From: an uncultured Bacteroidales bacterium
GTDB lineage: Bacteria; Bacteroidota; Bacteroidia; Bacteroidales; FEN-979
Assembly: GCA_903915465.1 (NCBI GenBank)
Contig: CAIWTA010000257.1
Coordinates: forward strand, 1 to 38,878
Direction of reading: 5' to 3'
DNA length: 38,878 nt
Position numbers and translations under genes: made by a program. Positions 8,964-16,644 of this stretch are shown here, in pieces (position 1 is the first letter of the stretch; each line of letters starts with the position of its first letter). Below the pieces are notes generated by a model. The model saw nothing but the letters and a program-made list of their open reading frames with translations. It was not told the origin of the DNA and ran no database searches.

Positions 8964-9484
8964 GAAAAACCAGAAGCATATTGTCGCTATGGTGTAAAAT
9001 TGCTCGCATGATATGCGGGAGTCTTTTACTTTTATTTTTATATTTTCCGGCACATGCACAGGAACATCCTCCCAAACCCATTAAAGTTACTACCTTTCAA
9101 AACCTGAGTTTTGGTGCATTTTTCCAGGGTGTGGTGGGCGGAAGTGTAATTATTTACCCAAACGGATCCCGCTCAGTTACGGGAGACGTTATTCAGGCCA
9201 GTTTGGGGTTCTCCTATTTTGCAGCGATTTTCGAGGTTGAGGCAAACCCCGGATCCCTTTTAGTCATTCAAAAAGGGCCGGATATCCTTTTACCGGGAAG
9301 TAACGGAGGATCTATGACTTTACATATTGGTGATACCGATCCGGTTTCACCTTTTATCAATACCTTAACACCACCAGGCAAAACGCAAGTGCGTGTGGGT
9401 GCCACACTTCTGGTGGGAAGCCCGCTGGCAAATCCGGTAGGATCTTACAGTGGTTCATTTTTGGTCACCTTTATTCAGCAATAA
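8960..9484 (+). CDS. DUF4402 domain secreted protein, putative subunit
   Basis: 174 residues. Its ATG (8960-8962) overlaps the TGA of the giant surface gene (8961-8963) as ATGA, which implies co-transcription and probably translational coupling. After the signal peptide (basic start, core GSLLLLFLYF, cleavage after AHA or AQ), the mature protein has the DUF4402 order: LSFGAFFQGVVGGSVIIYP, then NGSRSVTGDV, a middle strand block, then TQVRVGATLLVGSPLANPVG and YSGSFLVTF. DUF4402 function is not established experimentally as far as I know. The usher-like gene begins 17 bases downstream and a PapD-like chaperone lies upstream, so I infer an assembled, possibly tip or minor, subunit. The family call is firm; the role is inference. 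Confidence 0.85.
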   Translation: MRKTRSILSLWCKIARMICGSLLLLFLYFPAHAQEHPPKPIKVTTFQNLSFGAFFQGVVGGSVIIYPNGSRSVTGDVIQASLGFSYFAAIFEVEANPGSLLVIQKGPDILLPGSNGGSMTLHIGDTDPVSPFINTLTPPGKTQVRVGATLLVGSPLANPVGSYSGSFLVTFIQQ

Positions 9485-9501
9485 ATATTCCACATTAACT
9501 T

Positions 9502-12500
9502 GTGGGAATTATATACGTGACAACAAATTCATCATACCCCTCTTTGAAAAGCAACAGACACTTCCCCTTCTCATTTGTGTGTTTGGCAGCAACTTTCTTT
9601 TTCTTACTGGTCATTTTAGCTCCAAAAAAGATATCAGCTCAGGATGAACCTTCGTATGATGAAATTTCTGTCTTTCTCAATGTTCAGCAGATCGGTGGCA
9701 TAGAAATGCCGGGTGTCATCATGGGATCGGCGGTTTATCTGCCCATAACCAATGTTTTCGACTTTCTGAAAATAAAGAACACTCCGGCCGCTGATCTTGA
9801 TTCAATAACGGGTTTTTTCATTGTCCCTCAGGCTACATTTCTGATCAACAAAAAGAACAGCCGCATCATTTACAAAGACAAGGTGTATGATTTGAAACCG
9901 GAAGACTTCATTCGTACTGAAACCAACTTATATTTAAAATCTAAATATTTTGGTGAAATTTTCGGATTGGACTGTTCTTTTAATTTCCGGGCTCTTTCTG
10001 TAAACCTGTCAACAAAACTTGAACTTCCTGTAATTCGGGAAATGCGACAGGAAATGATGCGGTCAAACATCAATCGCCTGAAAGGCGAAGAAAAAGCTGA
10101 TACAGTTATTGGCCGGAGCTATCCGTTGTTTCATTTTGGCATGGTTGATTGGTCAGTCATAGCGACACAACAGGTTAAAGGACCCACCGATACAAGGGTG
10201 AATCTTTCTCTCGGCGCAATTTTGGCAGGAGGAGAAACCGATGTCACCATTAATTATAGCTCCAGTGAACCATTTACTGAAAAACAGCAATATTATCTAT
10301 GGCGTTATGCAAATAACGACCATCCGGCATTAAGGCAAGCAATGGCTGGGAAAATTAACTCCCAGGCGATTTCATCAATATATGCTCCGGTAGTCGGGGT
10401 CCAATTTACCAATACGCCTACTACTTACCGCCGGTCGTTCGGATCCTATCCGTTAAGTGATCGCACCGAGCCCGGCTGGATTGTTGAACTCTATGTGAAT
10501 AATACATTAGTTGATTATGTGAAAGCGGATGCTTCCGGATTTTTTACTTTTCAGGTACCGCTTGTGTATGGGAATACAGCTGTGAAGCTACGTTTTTACG
10601 GCCCCTGGGGAGAGGAGCGTGCCCGAGAGCAAAATATCAGCATCCCTTTCACCTTTCTTCCGGCAAAGGAATTAGAATATACAGTCAGCGCAGGATTCGT
10701 TGAAGACAGCACGCTCAGCCGGTATTCAAGAGGAAATATTAATTATGGACTCAGCCGACGCTTGACGATAGGGGGTGGAGTAGAATATCTTACTTCCGTC
10801 ACTTCAGGAAATACCATGCCATTTGTGAATATGTCGCTAAGACTTGCCACCAGCCTTTTGATTTCGGGAGAATATACCTATGGGGTCAGGTTCAAAGGGC
10901 TTCTGAGCTACCGGTTACCTTCCAATCTGCAGTTTGAGCTTTCATATCTTAATTACAATAAACACCAGACTGCCATCAATTATAACATTCTTGAAGAAAG
11001 AAAAGCGATAATATCTATGCCTCTGATCGGTCGAAACTTCTCCTCCTTCGCGAGGCTAACACTTGACCAGATCATCCTTCCGGCCACACAGTCAACCACC
11101 GTTGAATTACTGCTTTCTGGTGCTGTACTTGGAGTTAATTCAAATCTCACAACGTATGCCATGTTTGCAGAGATGACAGACCCATATGTTTACAGTAACC
11201 TTTCATTTGCTTTCCGGCTTCCGGCAAGATTTGTTTTTACACCACAGGCACAATTCCAGTATAACCGGGGACAATTTATTTCTGTCAAATGTGAACTTGA
11301 AAAACACATTTTAAAAAATGGGTATGCCAATATTTCGTACGAACGAAACTTTCTAAGCAACATCAGTAATACACAGATCGGTTTGCGCTATGATTTCGCT
11401 TTTGCCCAAACCGGGTTGACTTTCCGCCAAACCAACAACACGACTTCATTGATTGAGTCGGCAAGGGGAAGCTTGATAAATGAATCAAAAATCCATTATT
11501 TTGGGGTTAATAACCGAACCAGCGTCGGAAGGGGCGGGATAGTAATTTTGCCCTACTTAGATCTTAATTGCAATGGTCATCATGACAAGACGGAACCTAG
11601 AGTGGCTGGCCTCAATATCCGGATAAACGGAGGTCGGATTGAACTGAGTAAAAAAGATACTACAATCAGGATCTTTGATCTTGAGCCATATACAAACTAT
11701 TTCATTGAACTCGATAGAAACAGTTTCGATAATATTGCCTGGCAGATCAGGATGCAAACCCTGAGTGTGGCGATTGATCCGAACCAGTTCAGGCTGGTTG
11801 AAGTTCCAATAGCAGTCGTTGGAGAAGCTTCAGGAATGGTATTTATCCAGAGAAACAAACGCAGGAATGGCCAGGGCCGGATCGTTGTCTGCTTCTATGA
11901 CAAAGATTCAAAACTTGTTGCAAGAACAATTTCTGAGGCTGAAGGTTATTTCAGTTTTCTCGGTCTTGCACCCGGTTCATACACTGTAAGGGTTGATACA
12001 ACCCAATTGCGCAAGCTGAATATGACTTCAAAACCAATCAGCTCACAAATTGATATCGCGCGCACAAAAGACGGTGATGTTGTTGATAATCTTGAGTTCA
12101 CCCTTTATCCTGCAGCGTTTGATACTTCAATATTGAATTCTCCGGCGGATAAACAAAACCCGGTTCCTTTTCAGGAAAAGAAAAATCTTCCAAAAACAGA
12201 ACCACCGGTACCACCCAATAAAGAAATTGAAAAAAAGATCGCACCTGGAAATAATAATGTATTACCGACAAAGCAACCTGGTGATCAAAAAAAAGGAAAA
12301 AATGGAGATCCTCCGGGGAAGAGTGATCAGGATGCTCAAGCAGGAACCATGAAACCCCAAAACACAACAATTTCTGACAAAATAGCCAGCAGCGAAAAGA
12401 GAGAATTCCTGATACAAGTTGGTGCATTTCGCACCGAGGCCAATGCTTTACCCGTTCTTGCGAAGTTGAAGAATATGACGGACCGAACTGTGGAAATAGT

Positions 12501-12624
12501 TTCCAGTGGCGGATATTACAAGGTTTTTATCTTTGGGTTCCCAAGTAAAAACGAAGCGGAGGATTTTCTTCCAAAACTATCCGCACAGGGCTTCTCCGGA
12601 GCTTTTGTTATTTCTAAAAAATAA
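9502..12624 (+). CDS. Usher-like outer-membrane assembly protein with C-terminal SPOR domain
   Basis: 1040 residues. No ATG fits before the signal peptide, so the start is GTG 9502 or GTG 9517; the signal sequence ends near residue 47 (KKISAQ). Residues about 50-180 resemble the usher N-terminal domain (EISVFLNVQQIGG, AVYLPITNVFDFL). Residues about 180-680 are amphipathic strands typical of a beta barrel. They include a plug-like insert near 324-380 with PGWIVELYVNNTLVDYV, FTFQVPLVYGNTAVKLRFYG and PWGEE, a pattern typical of FimD/PapC relatives. DLNCNGHHDKTEP at 687 starts the C-terminal beta domains, with a CarboxypepD_reg-like unit at about 774-837. A Pro/Lys/Gln-rich linker (about 870-965) leads to a SPOR domain (968-1040: EFLIQVGAFRTEANA, GYYKVFIFGFP). 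Ushers secrete and polymerise chaperone-bound subunits. SPOR domains bind glycan strands stripped of stem peptides, so this one may be tied to peptidoglycan at division sites. Confidence 0.82.
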   Translation: MGIIYVTTNSSYPSLKSNRHFPFSFVCLAATFFFLLVILAPKKISAQDEPSYDEISVFLNVQQIGGIEMPGVIMGSAVYLPITNVFDFLKIKNTPAADLDSITGFFIVPQATFLINKKNSRIIYKDKVYDLKPEDFIRTETNLYLKSKYFGEIFGLDCSFNFRALSVNLSTKLELPVIREMRQEMMRSNINRLKGEEKADTVIGRSYPLFHFGMVDWSVIATQQVKGPTDTRVNLSLGAILAGGETDVTINYSSSEPFTEKQQYYLWRYANNDHPALRQAMAGKINSQAISSIYAPVVGVQFTNTPTTYRRSFGSYPLSDRTEPGWIVELYVNNTLVDYVKADASGFFTFQVPLVYGNTAVKLRFYGPWGEERAREQNISIPFTFLPAKELEYTVSAGFVEDSTLSRYSRGNINYGLSRRLTIGGGVEYLTSVTSGNTMPFVNMSLRLATSLLISGEYTYGVRFKGLLSYRLPSNLQFELSYLNYNKHQTAINYNILEERKAIISMPLIGRNFSSFARLTLDQIILPATQSTTVELLLSGAVLGVNSNLTTYAMFAEMTDPYVYSNLSFAFRLPARFVFTPQAQFQYNRGQFISVKCELEKHILKNGYANISYERNFLSNISNTQIGLRYDFAFAQTGLTFRQTNNTTSLIESARGSLINESKIHYFGVNNRTSVGRGGIVILPYLDLNCNGHHDKTEPRVAGLNIRINGGRIELSKKDTTIRIFDLEPYTNYFIELDRNSFDNIAWQIRMQTLSVAIDPNQFRLVEVPIAVVGEASGMVFIQRNKRRNGQGRIVVCFYDKDSKLVARTISEAEGYFSFLGLAPGSYTVRVDTTQLRKLNMTSKPISSQIDIARTKDGDVVDNLEFTLYPAAFDTSILNSPADKQNPVPFQEKKNLPKTEPPVPPNKEIEKKIAPGNNNVLPTKQPGDQKKGKNGDPPGKSDQDAQAGTMKPQNTTISDKIASSEKREFLIQVGAFRTEANALPVLAKLKNMTDRTVEIVSSGGYYKVFIFGFPSKNEAEDFLPKLSAQGFSGAFVISKK

Positions 12625-12741
12625 TTACATTTTAGAGACTGTTTAAAAATTTCAGTATTTTTCTATCTATTATTGCCCTCAGGCCGGGCGGCCTCGTCGC
12701 CACAACGCAGCTGCGCCTTCATCTACCTCACTTCGTGAGAT

Positions 12742-12758
12742 TTCCGGCTTCGCCGGAA
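12742..12758. repeat. Perfect short hairpin, 7-bp stem
   Basis: TTCCGGC and GCCGGAA flank the loop TTC. There is no following T tract. It sits in a GC-rich stretch with another TTC-loop hairpin just upstream. Confidence 0.7.
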
Positions 12759-12906
12759 CCGAAGACGTCGAAGGCTGCTTATCTGGCGACTGTTATTCTT
12801 TTTGATTATTGTCTTTTCCATAGCTTATCGATTGAATTATCAAGGATTTTAAAAGACCCGCCTTTTGAAATTCATGTAAAGAGAATCGAGGAATGAGCGT
12901 CAAAAG

Positions 12907-12946
12907 CTGCGGACTGTTTGAGGAGCGCAGCGACGAGTTTCCGCAG
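12907..12946. repeat. REP-like imperfect palindrome
   Basis: CTGCGGA at 12907-12913 pairs with TCCGCAG at 12940-12946 around a GC-rich centre containing GAGCGCAGCGACGAG. GAATGCAG-type repeats follow directly (to about 12970), related to those at 36932-36949. The arrangement resembles dispersed intergenic palindromes; copy number cannot be judged from this window. Confidence 0.55.
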
Positions 12947-12998
12947 GAATGCAGGAATCCAGAATGCAGACGCCCCTTTGCTAGTGGTAGTTCATTGA

Positions 12999-14159
12999 TC
13001 AGTAAGAGGAAAAGGAATAACGCCGGACATCTTCCAGAGTGATCTTCCCATCACAAAGAATTACCAAGCGTTCAACAACATTCCGGAGTTCACGGATATT
13101 GCCAGTCCATTTGATGGTTTTCAATTCTGAAAGGGCTTCTTCTTCAATAAAAATCGGAGCTTTCCCCTGATGCTGGCAGATCTCTTCAATGAAATTCTGC
13201 ACCAGAAGCGGAATATCATCTAAGCGTTTACTTAGAGGCGGTACCTCAATAATGATAACACTCAGCCGGTGGAAGAGGTCTTCACGGAAGGTCTTTTTTT
13301 CCATCTCTTCTTTCAGGTTCTTATTGGTTGCCGCAATAAACCTGACATCCACAGGAATGTCTTTTTCTCCTCCAACCCGCGTGATTTTGTTCTCCTGTAA
13401 TGCCCGGAGAACCTTGGCCTGAGCAGAAAGACTCATGTCGCCGATTTCATCCAGGAAAAGAGTTCCTCCATCGGCTAATTCAAAATCTCCTTTTCGCTGT
13501 TTTATGGCAGAAGTGAAAGACCCTTTTTCATGACCGAATAGGCTGCTCTCAATAAGTTCAGAAGGAATTGCTGCACAGTTAACTTCGATGAATGGTGCAT
13601 CTGCCCTGTTACTTAAGTGATGTAACCAGCGTGCAACCAACTCTTTCCCTGTACCATTGTCACCCGTTATCAGTATGCGGGCATCGGTCGGAGCAACTCT
13701 CTTAAGCAAATCCTTTAGCTGAAGCATGGCTTCTGATTCGCCAATCATGTCATGAACCCCGCTGATCTTCTGTTTCAGGAGTTTTGTTTCATGGATTAGG
13801 CTGGCTTTTTCAACAGCATTCCGAAGTGTAACCAGCAAACGGTTAAGATCGAGTGGTTTGGAAATATAATCATAAGCACCTTTTTTAATTGCCTCAACTG
13901 CAGTTTCAATAGTTCCATGCCCGGAAATCATAATTATCGGAGACTCACTCTTCTTCATCATTTGTTCCAACACCTCGATACCGTCCATTCCGGGCATTTT
14001 GATATCACACAGAATGACATCGTAGCTATTTGAATCCACAAGTTTCAAACCATTGATACCATCTGCAACATCCTCAACAATATATTTTTCATACTCCAGG
14101 ATCTCTCTTAAAGTGTTGCGGATACTTTTCTCATCATCTATGATCAGGATCTTGGCCAT
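12999..14159 (-). CDS. NtrC-type response regulator, REC plus sigma-54 AAA+ domain, no HTH
   Basis: 386 residues. Residues 1-120 are a receiver domain with acidic D8/D9, phospho-acceptor D52 (VILCDIKMPGMDG) and K101. Residues about 140-370 are the sigma-54 activator AAA+ domain: Walker A GDNGTGKE at 166-173, the sigma-54 contact loop as GSFTSA at 213-218 in place of GAFTGA, Walker B GGTLFLDEIGD, and FREDLFHRL. The protein ends at RRYSFSSY soon after the AAA+ domain, so the Fis-type helix-turn-helix of a usual 440-470-residue NtrC protein is absent. It would hydrolyse ATP to remodel sigma-54 holoenzyme after phosphorylation, but without sequence-specific DNA binding of its own. No partner histidine kinase is adjacent. 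A TACCTTTG -7 element lies just upstream. Confidence 0.9.
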   Translation of the reverse strand: MAKILIIDDEKSIRNTLREILEYEKYIVEDVADGINGLKLVDSNSYDVILCDIKMPGMDGIEVLEQMMKKSESPIIMISGHGTIETAVEAIKKGAYDYISKPLDLNRLLVTLRNAVEKASLIHETKLLKQKISGVHDMIGESEAMLQLKDLLKRVAPTDARILITGDNGTGKELVARWLHHLSNRADAPFIEVNCAAIPSELIESSLFGHEKGSFTSAIKQRKGDFELADGGTLFLDEIGDMSLSAQAKVLRALQENKITRVGGEKDIPVDVRFIAATNKNLKEEMEKKTFREDLFHRLSVIIIEVPPLSKRLDDIPLLVQNFIEEICQHQGKAPIFIEEEALSELKTIKWTGNIRELRNVVERLVILCDGKITLEDVRRYSFSSY

Positions 14160-14177
14160 TCTTCAGATTATTTATTT

Positions 14178-14185
14178 CAAAGGTA
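14178..14185 (-). promoter_or_regulatory. Bacteroidota -7 promoter element for the NtrC-type regulator
   Basis: On the minus strand this reads TACCTTTG, an exact TAnnTTTG match, 18 bases upstream of the ATG. No clear TTTG -33 element is found at the usual 19-21 base spacing. Confidence 0.5.
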
Positions 14186-14210
14186 GAAAAACTTTAGATA
14201 ATTTTACCGT

Positions 14211-16475
14211 ATGATAAAGTTTATCCTGGTCCTTACTTTCTGGATTCTGGCGTCCTGCTTCGCTGGAAAGAGCTATGCCCAAAATAGTATCATGGAAACC
14301 ATGAAATATCCATGGGCAGGAGGATTAAATTCCTGTACTTTCGGACCTATAGACCTGAACCTTGACGGAAAACCTGATCTCGTCATTTTTGAACGGCTTG
14401 GCAATCGTATCCTTCCTTTCATTCAGAACGGAACTCCCGGAATTGTTGATTATACCTATCATCCTGAATATGTTTCTCTTTTCCCTGACCTTCATGAATG
14501 GGTGGAATTTGTTGATTATAATTGTGATGGCAGACTGGATATTTTCACCTATTACGCTGGTGGAATCAGAGTTTTCAAAAATGTTTCCGATACTTCCCTA
14601 AAGTTTGAGCTGGTTACCGACCTTCTTCAGTCTTACTATTATACAGGATATGTTGGGATTCTGGGAACACCGGTGGATTTTCCTGCACTTGCTGACCTTG
14701 ACAATGACGGAGACATAGATATTCTTACTTTTTTTGGATTAGGTTCTTATGTTGAATTTCACCGGAATCTTTCCATTGAAAAATATGGAACTTGCGATAG
14801 TCTTGACTACAAACTTACCGATAATTGCTGGGGCGATTTCAAGGAGAGTGAAGGGGGAAACAAGATTACACTGGATGCCGTGTGCCCTGCAAAATCAGAC
14901 CCGCTGCCGCTTGCTCCATATTCTTTTGGTCTTCAAAAACATACCGGCTCTACAATGCTTGCCATCGACCTGAATGGCAATGGTGTTCAGGATCTTTTGT
15001 TAGGTGATGTAGACTTTCCAAACATTATCTCAATGATCAATGGCGGTACCGGAGATTCTGCGCACATGATCAACGTTGACAGTACATTCCCCGGAACATC
15101 CCGGCCAGTAAGACTTTTCTCGTTTCCATCCTGTTCTTCTATCGACATGAACAATGATGGCCTTAACGACCTTGTCATTTCGCCTTTTGATCCTTCGTAT
15201 CTGATTTCGGATAACTACAGAAGCGTCTGGTTCTATCAAAATACCGGAACATTTTCATCTCCTGTTTTCCAATTCCAGGAAGATCGCTTTTTCCAGGATG
15301 AAATGATCGACGTTGGCACCAATTCTTACCCAACGTTTTTTGATATCAATAGTGATGGATTGTTGGATCTGATAATCGGGAACTATGGGTACTATGATTC
15401 TTCTTTTTATAAACTTGGATACCTGCATTCTGTCTACACTTCCAGATTGGCATACTATCAGAATACAGGTACAACATCCTTTCCTGCATTTAAGCTGGTT
15501 ACAGACGACTTTGGCGGCCTGGCTGCCCTTCACCTGACAGGTCTTTATCCTGCATTTGGAGATCTTGATGGGGATGGTGACGATGACCTGATCCTGGGAA
15601 ATACAGATGGCACGCTCATTTACCTTGAAAATACAGCAGGTCCTGGTCAGCTTCCGGTTTATAAGGCACCGGTTTTTAACTATCAGAACATTAATGTAAA
15701 AAAAACCAGCACACCGCAGTTATTTGACCTCGATAAGGACGGTTTGAAGGATCTTGTGATTGGAAAGCAGGAGGGGAGCATAAGTTATTACCGTAATACA
15801 GGAACTATTGCACAACCACAATTTACGCTAATTACAAATAATCTCGGAAATATCAATGTAACCAACCCGAATCTCTCATATTATGGATATAGTACACCTT
15901 ACTTTTTTCTGGATAAAACCCACGAGATTAAACTATTGGTTGGGTCGGAGGAGGGAAAGGTCCATTATTTCACCAATGTAGAAAACAACCTGAATGGTGC
16001 TTTTTTACCATCTGATTCCTTGTTTTCGCTGGTCACAGGAAAACCTTTTGAGATTAAGTCTGGCTGGAGATTAGCACCTTGTATCGCTTCTTTAAGTGAT
16101 CCGGTTTTCATGGATCTGGTTGTTGGGAATTTTGCAGGTGGCCTGAATTATTTCAGCCATCAGGCAGTTCCTGCCGTAATTGCAGATATTATTGATGCAA
16201 AGGCATCTATGAACAACCAATTCAAAGTATATCCAAATCCTGCAGACCAGTTTATGTTTGTCAAAGCAAACTATAAACATCCTGATTCACAATTCATTCT
16301 TGAGTTATATAATTCAATGGGATTGCGCGTAACGAGGCAAATTCTCCCGTCAATAAGTGAGTTGCCAGTCTTCACCGGGAATTTCCCGGAAGGACTTTAC
16401 TTGCTTGTTATATCCCCACCAAAAGACGTAGCCATTGACAATCGCTTCATTGCGAAAGTAATGGTAAAGCACTGA
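14211..16475 (+). CDS. FG-GAP/VCBS-repeat surface protein with T9SS sorting domain
   Basis: 754 residues. A signal peptide (MIKFILVLTFWILASCFAG, cleavage near SYAQ) is followed by at least eight FG-GAP/VCBS-type units with the calcium-loop pattern D-x-[ND]-x-[DN]-G-x-x-D. Examples are DLNLDGKPDLVIF, DYNCDGRLDIF, DLDNDGDIDIL, DLNGNGVQDLLLG, DMNNDGLNDLVIS, DINSDGLLDLIIG, DLDGDGDDDLILG and DLDKDGLKDLVIG. Such repeats form beta-propeller blades. The C-terminus from about residue 672 (FKVYPNPADQFMFV, ELYNSMG, GLYLLVI) is a classical T9SS type A sorting domain with the YPNP start, so surface display or release is expected. It is divergent from the NtrC-type regulator (51-base gap) and precedes the dcw cluster. 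No enzymatic domain is visible; binding partner or substrate unknown. Confidence 0.9.
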   Translation: MIKFILVLTFWILASCFAGKSYAQNSIMETMKYPWAGGLNSCTFGPIDLNLDGKPDLVIFERLGNRILPFIQNGTPGIVDYTYHPEYVSLFPDLHEWVEFVDYNCDGRLDIFTYYAGGIRVFKNVSDTSLKFELVTDLLQSYYYTGYVGILGTPVDFPALADLDNDGDIDILTFFGLGSYVEFHRNLSIEKYGTCDSLDYKLTDNCWGDFKESEGGNKITLDAVCPAKSDPLPLAPYSFGLQKHTGSTMLAIDLNGNGVQDLLLGDVDFPNIISMINGGTGDSAHMINVDSTFPGTSRPVRLFSFPSCSSIDMNNDGLNDLVISPFDPSYLISDNYRSVWFYQNTGTFSSPVFQFQEDRFFQDEMIDVGTNSYPTFFDINSDGLLDLIIGNYGYYDSSFYKLGYLHSVYTSRLAYYQNTGTTSFPAFKLVTDDFGGLAALHLTGLYPAFGDLDGDGDDDLILGNTDGTLIYLENTAGPGQLPVYKAPVFNYQNINVKKTSTPQLFDLDKDGLKDLVIGKQEGSISYYRNTGTIAQPQFTLITNNLGNINVTNPNLSYYGYSTPYFFLDKTHEIKLLVGSEEGKVHYFTNVENNLNGAFLPSDSLFSLVTGKPFEIKSGWRLAPCIASLSDPVFMDLVVGNFAGGLNYFSHQAVPAVIADIIDAKASMNNQFKVYPNPADQFMFVKANYKHPDSQFILELYNSMGLRVTRQILPSISELPVFTGNFPEGLYLLVISPPKDVAIDNRFIAKVMVKH

Positions 16476-16584
16476 TCCTTTCCCTGGCATTTGTGTAATT
16501 TTTGACGACTTTTTTTCATCTTACAGAAAATGAGCATGTTATTGCTTTTTATCGAAAAGTTATTAACATTTCGGAAAATTGTTG

Positions 16585-16609
16585 GTGGGAATAAATGGTG
16601 ATTTGTGGG
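16585..16609 (+). promoter_or_regulatory. Putative MraZ operator: three repeats at 10-bp spacing
   Basis: GTGGG (16585-16589), ATGGT (16595-16599) and GTGGG (16605-16609) lie exactly 10 bases apart, each keeping TGG and separated by 5 bases. MraZ in other bacteria binds TGGGN-type direct repeats separated by 5 bases upstream of its own operon. Here the array sits 36-60 bases before mraZ and just upstream of a -7-like element, so binding would block or modulate initiation. Confidence 0.75.
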
Positions 16610-16616
16610 GATTCCA

Positions 16617-16624
16617 TATCTTTA
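16617..16624 (+). promoter_or_regulatory. Candidate -7 element of the dcw operon promoter
   Basis: TATCTTTA differs from TAnnTTTG at one base and would place the transcript start about 15 bases before the mraZ ATG. A TTTG at 16602 is too close to be a standard -33 element; the MraZ-box array occupies the -33 region. Confidence 0.45.
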
Positions 16625-16644
16625 CACAATGAAATGAAGTTTTT

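Larger units (their letters stand above)
12625..12998. other. Non-coding region rich in inverted repeats between convergent genes
   Basis: 374 bases between the stop of the usher-like gene and the stop of the NtrC-type regulator gene. No credible gene. It contains GGCC-GGGC-GGCC, a small hairpin CTCAC-TTC-GTGAG (12727-12739), a perfect hairpin at 12742-12758, a REP-like element at 12907-12946 and GAATGCAG repeats to about 12970. It is more GC-rich than its surroundings from about 12680 to 12790. No standard T-tract terminator is evident. Confidence 0.7.

Noticed and set aside
14199-14206. -7 element TAATTTTA for the FG-GAP protein gene
   Set aside because: It is only five bases from the ATG, so transcription would start at or after the start codon.
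16551-16569. DnaA-box-like TTATTAACA before mraZ
   Set aside because: Only seven of nine bases fit TTATCCACA, it is a single site in AT-rich sequence, and there is no dnaA, dnaN or other origin gene nearby.
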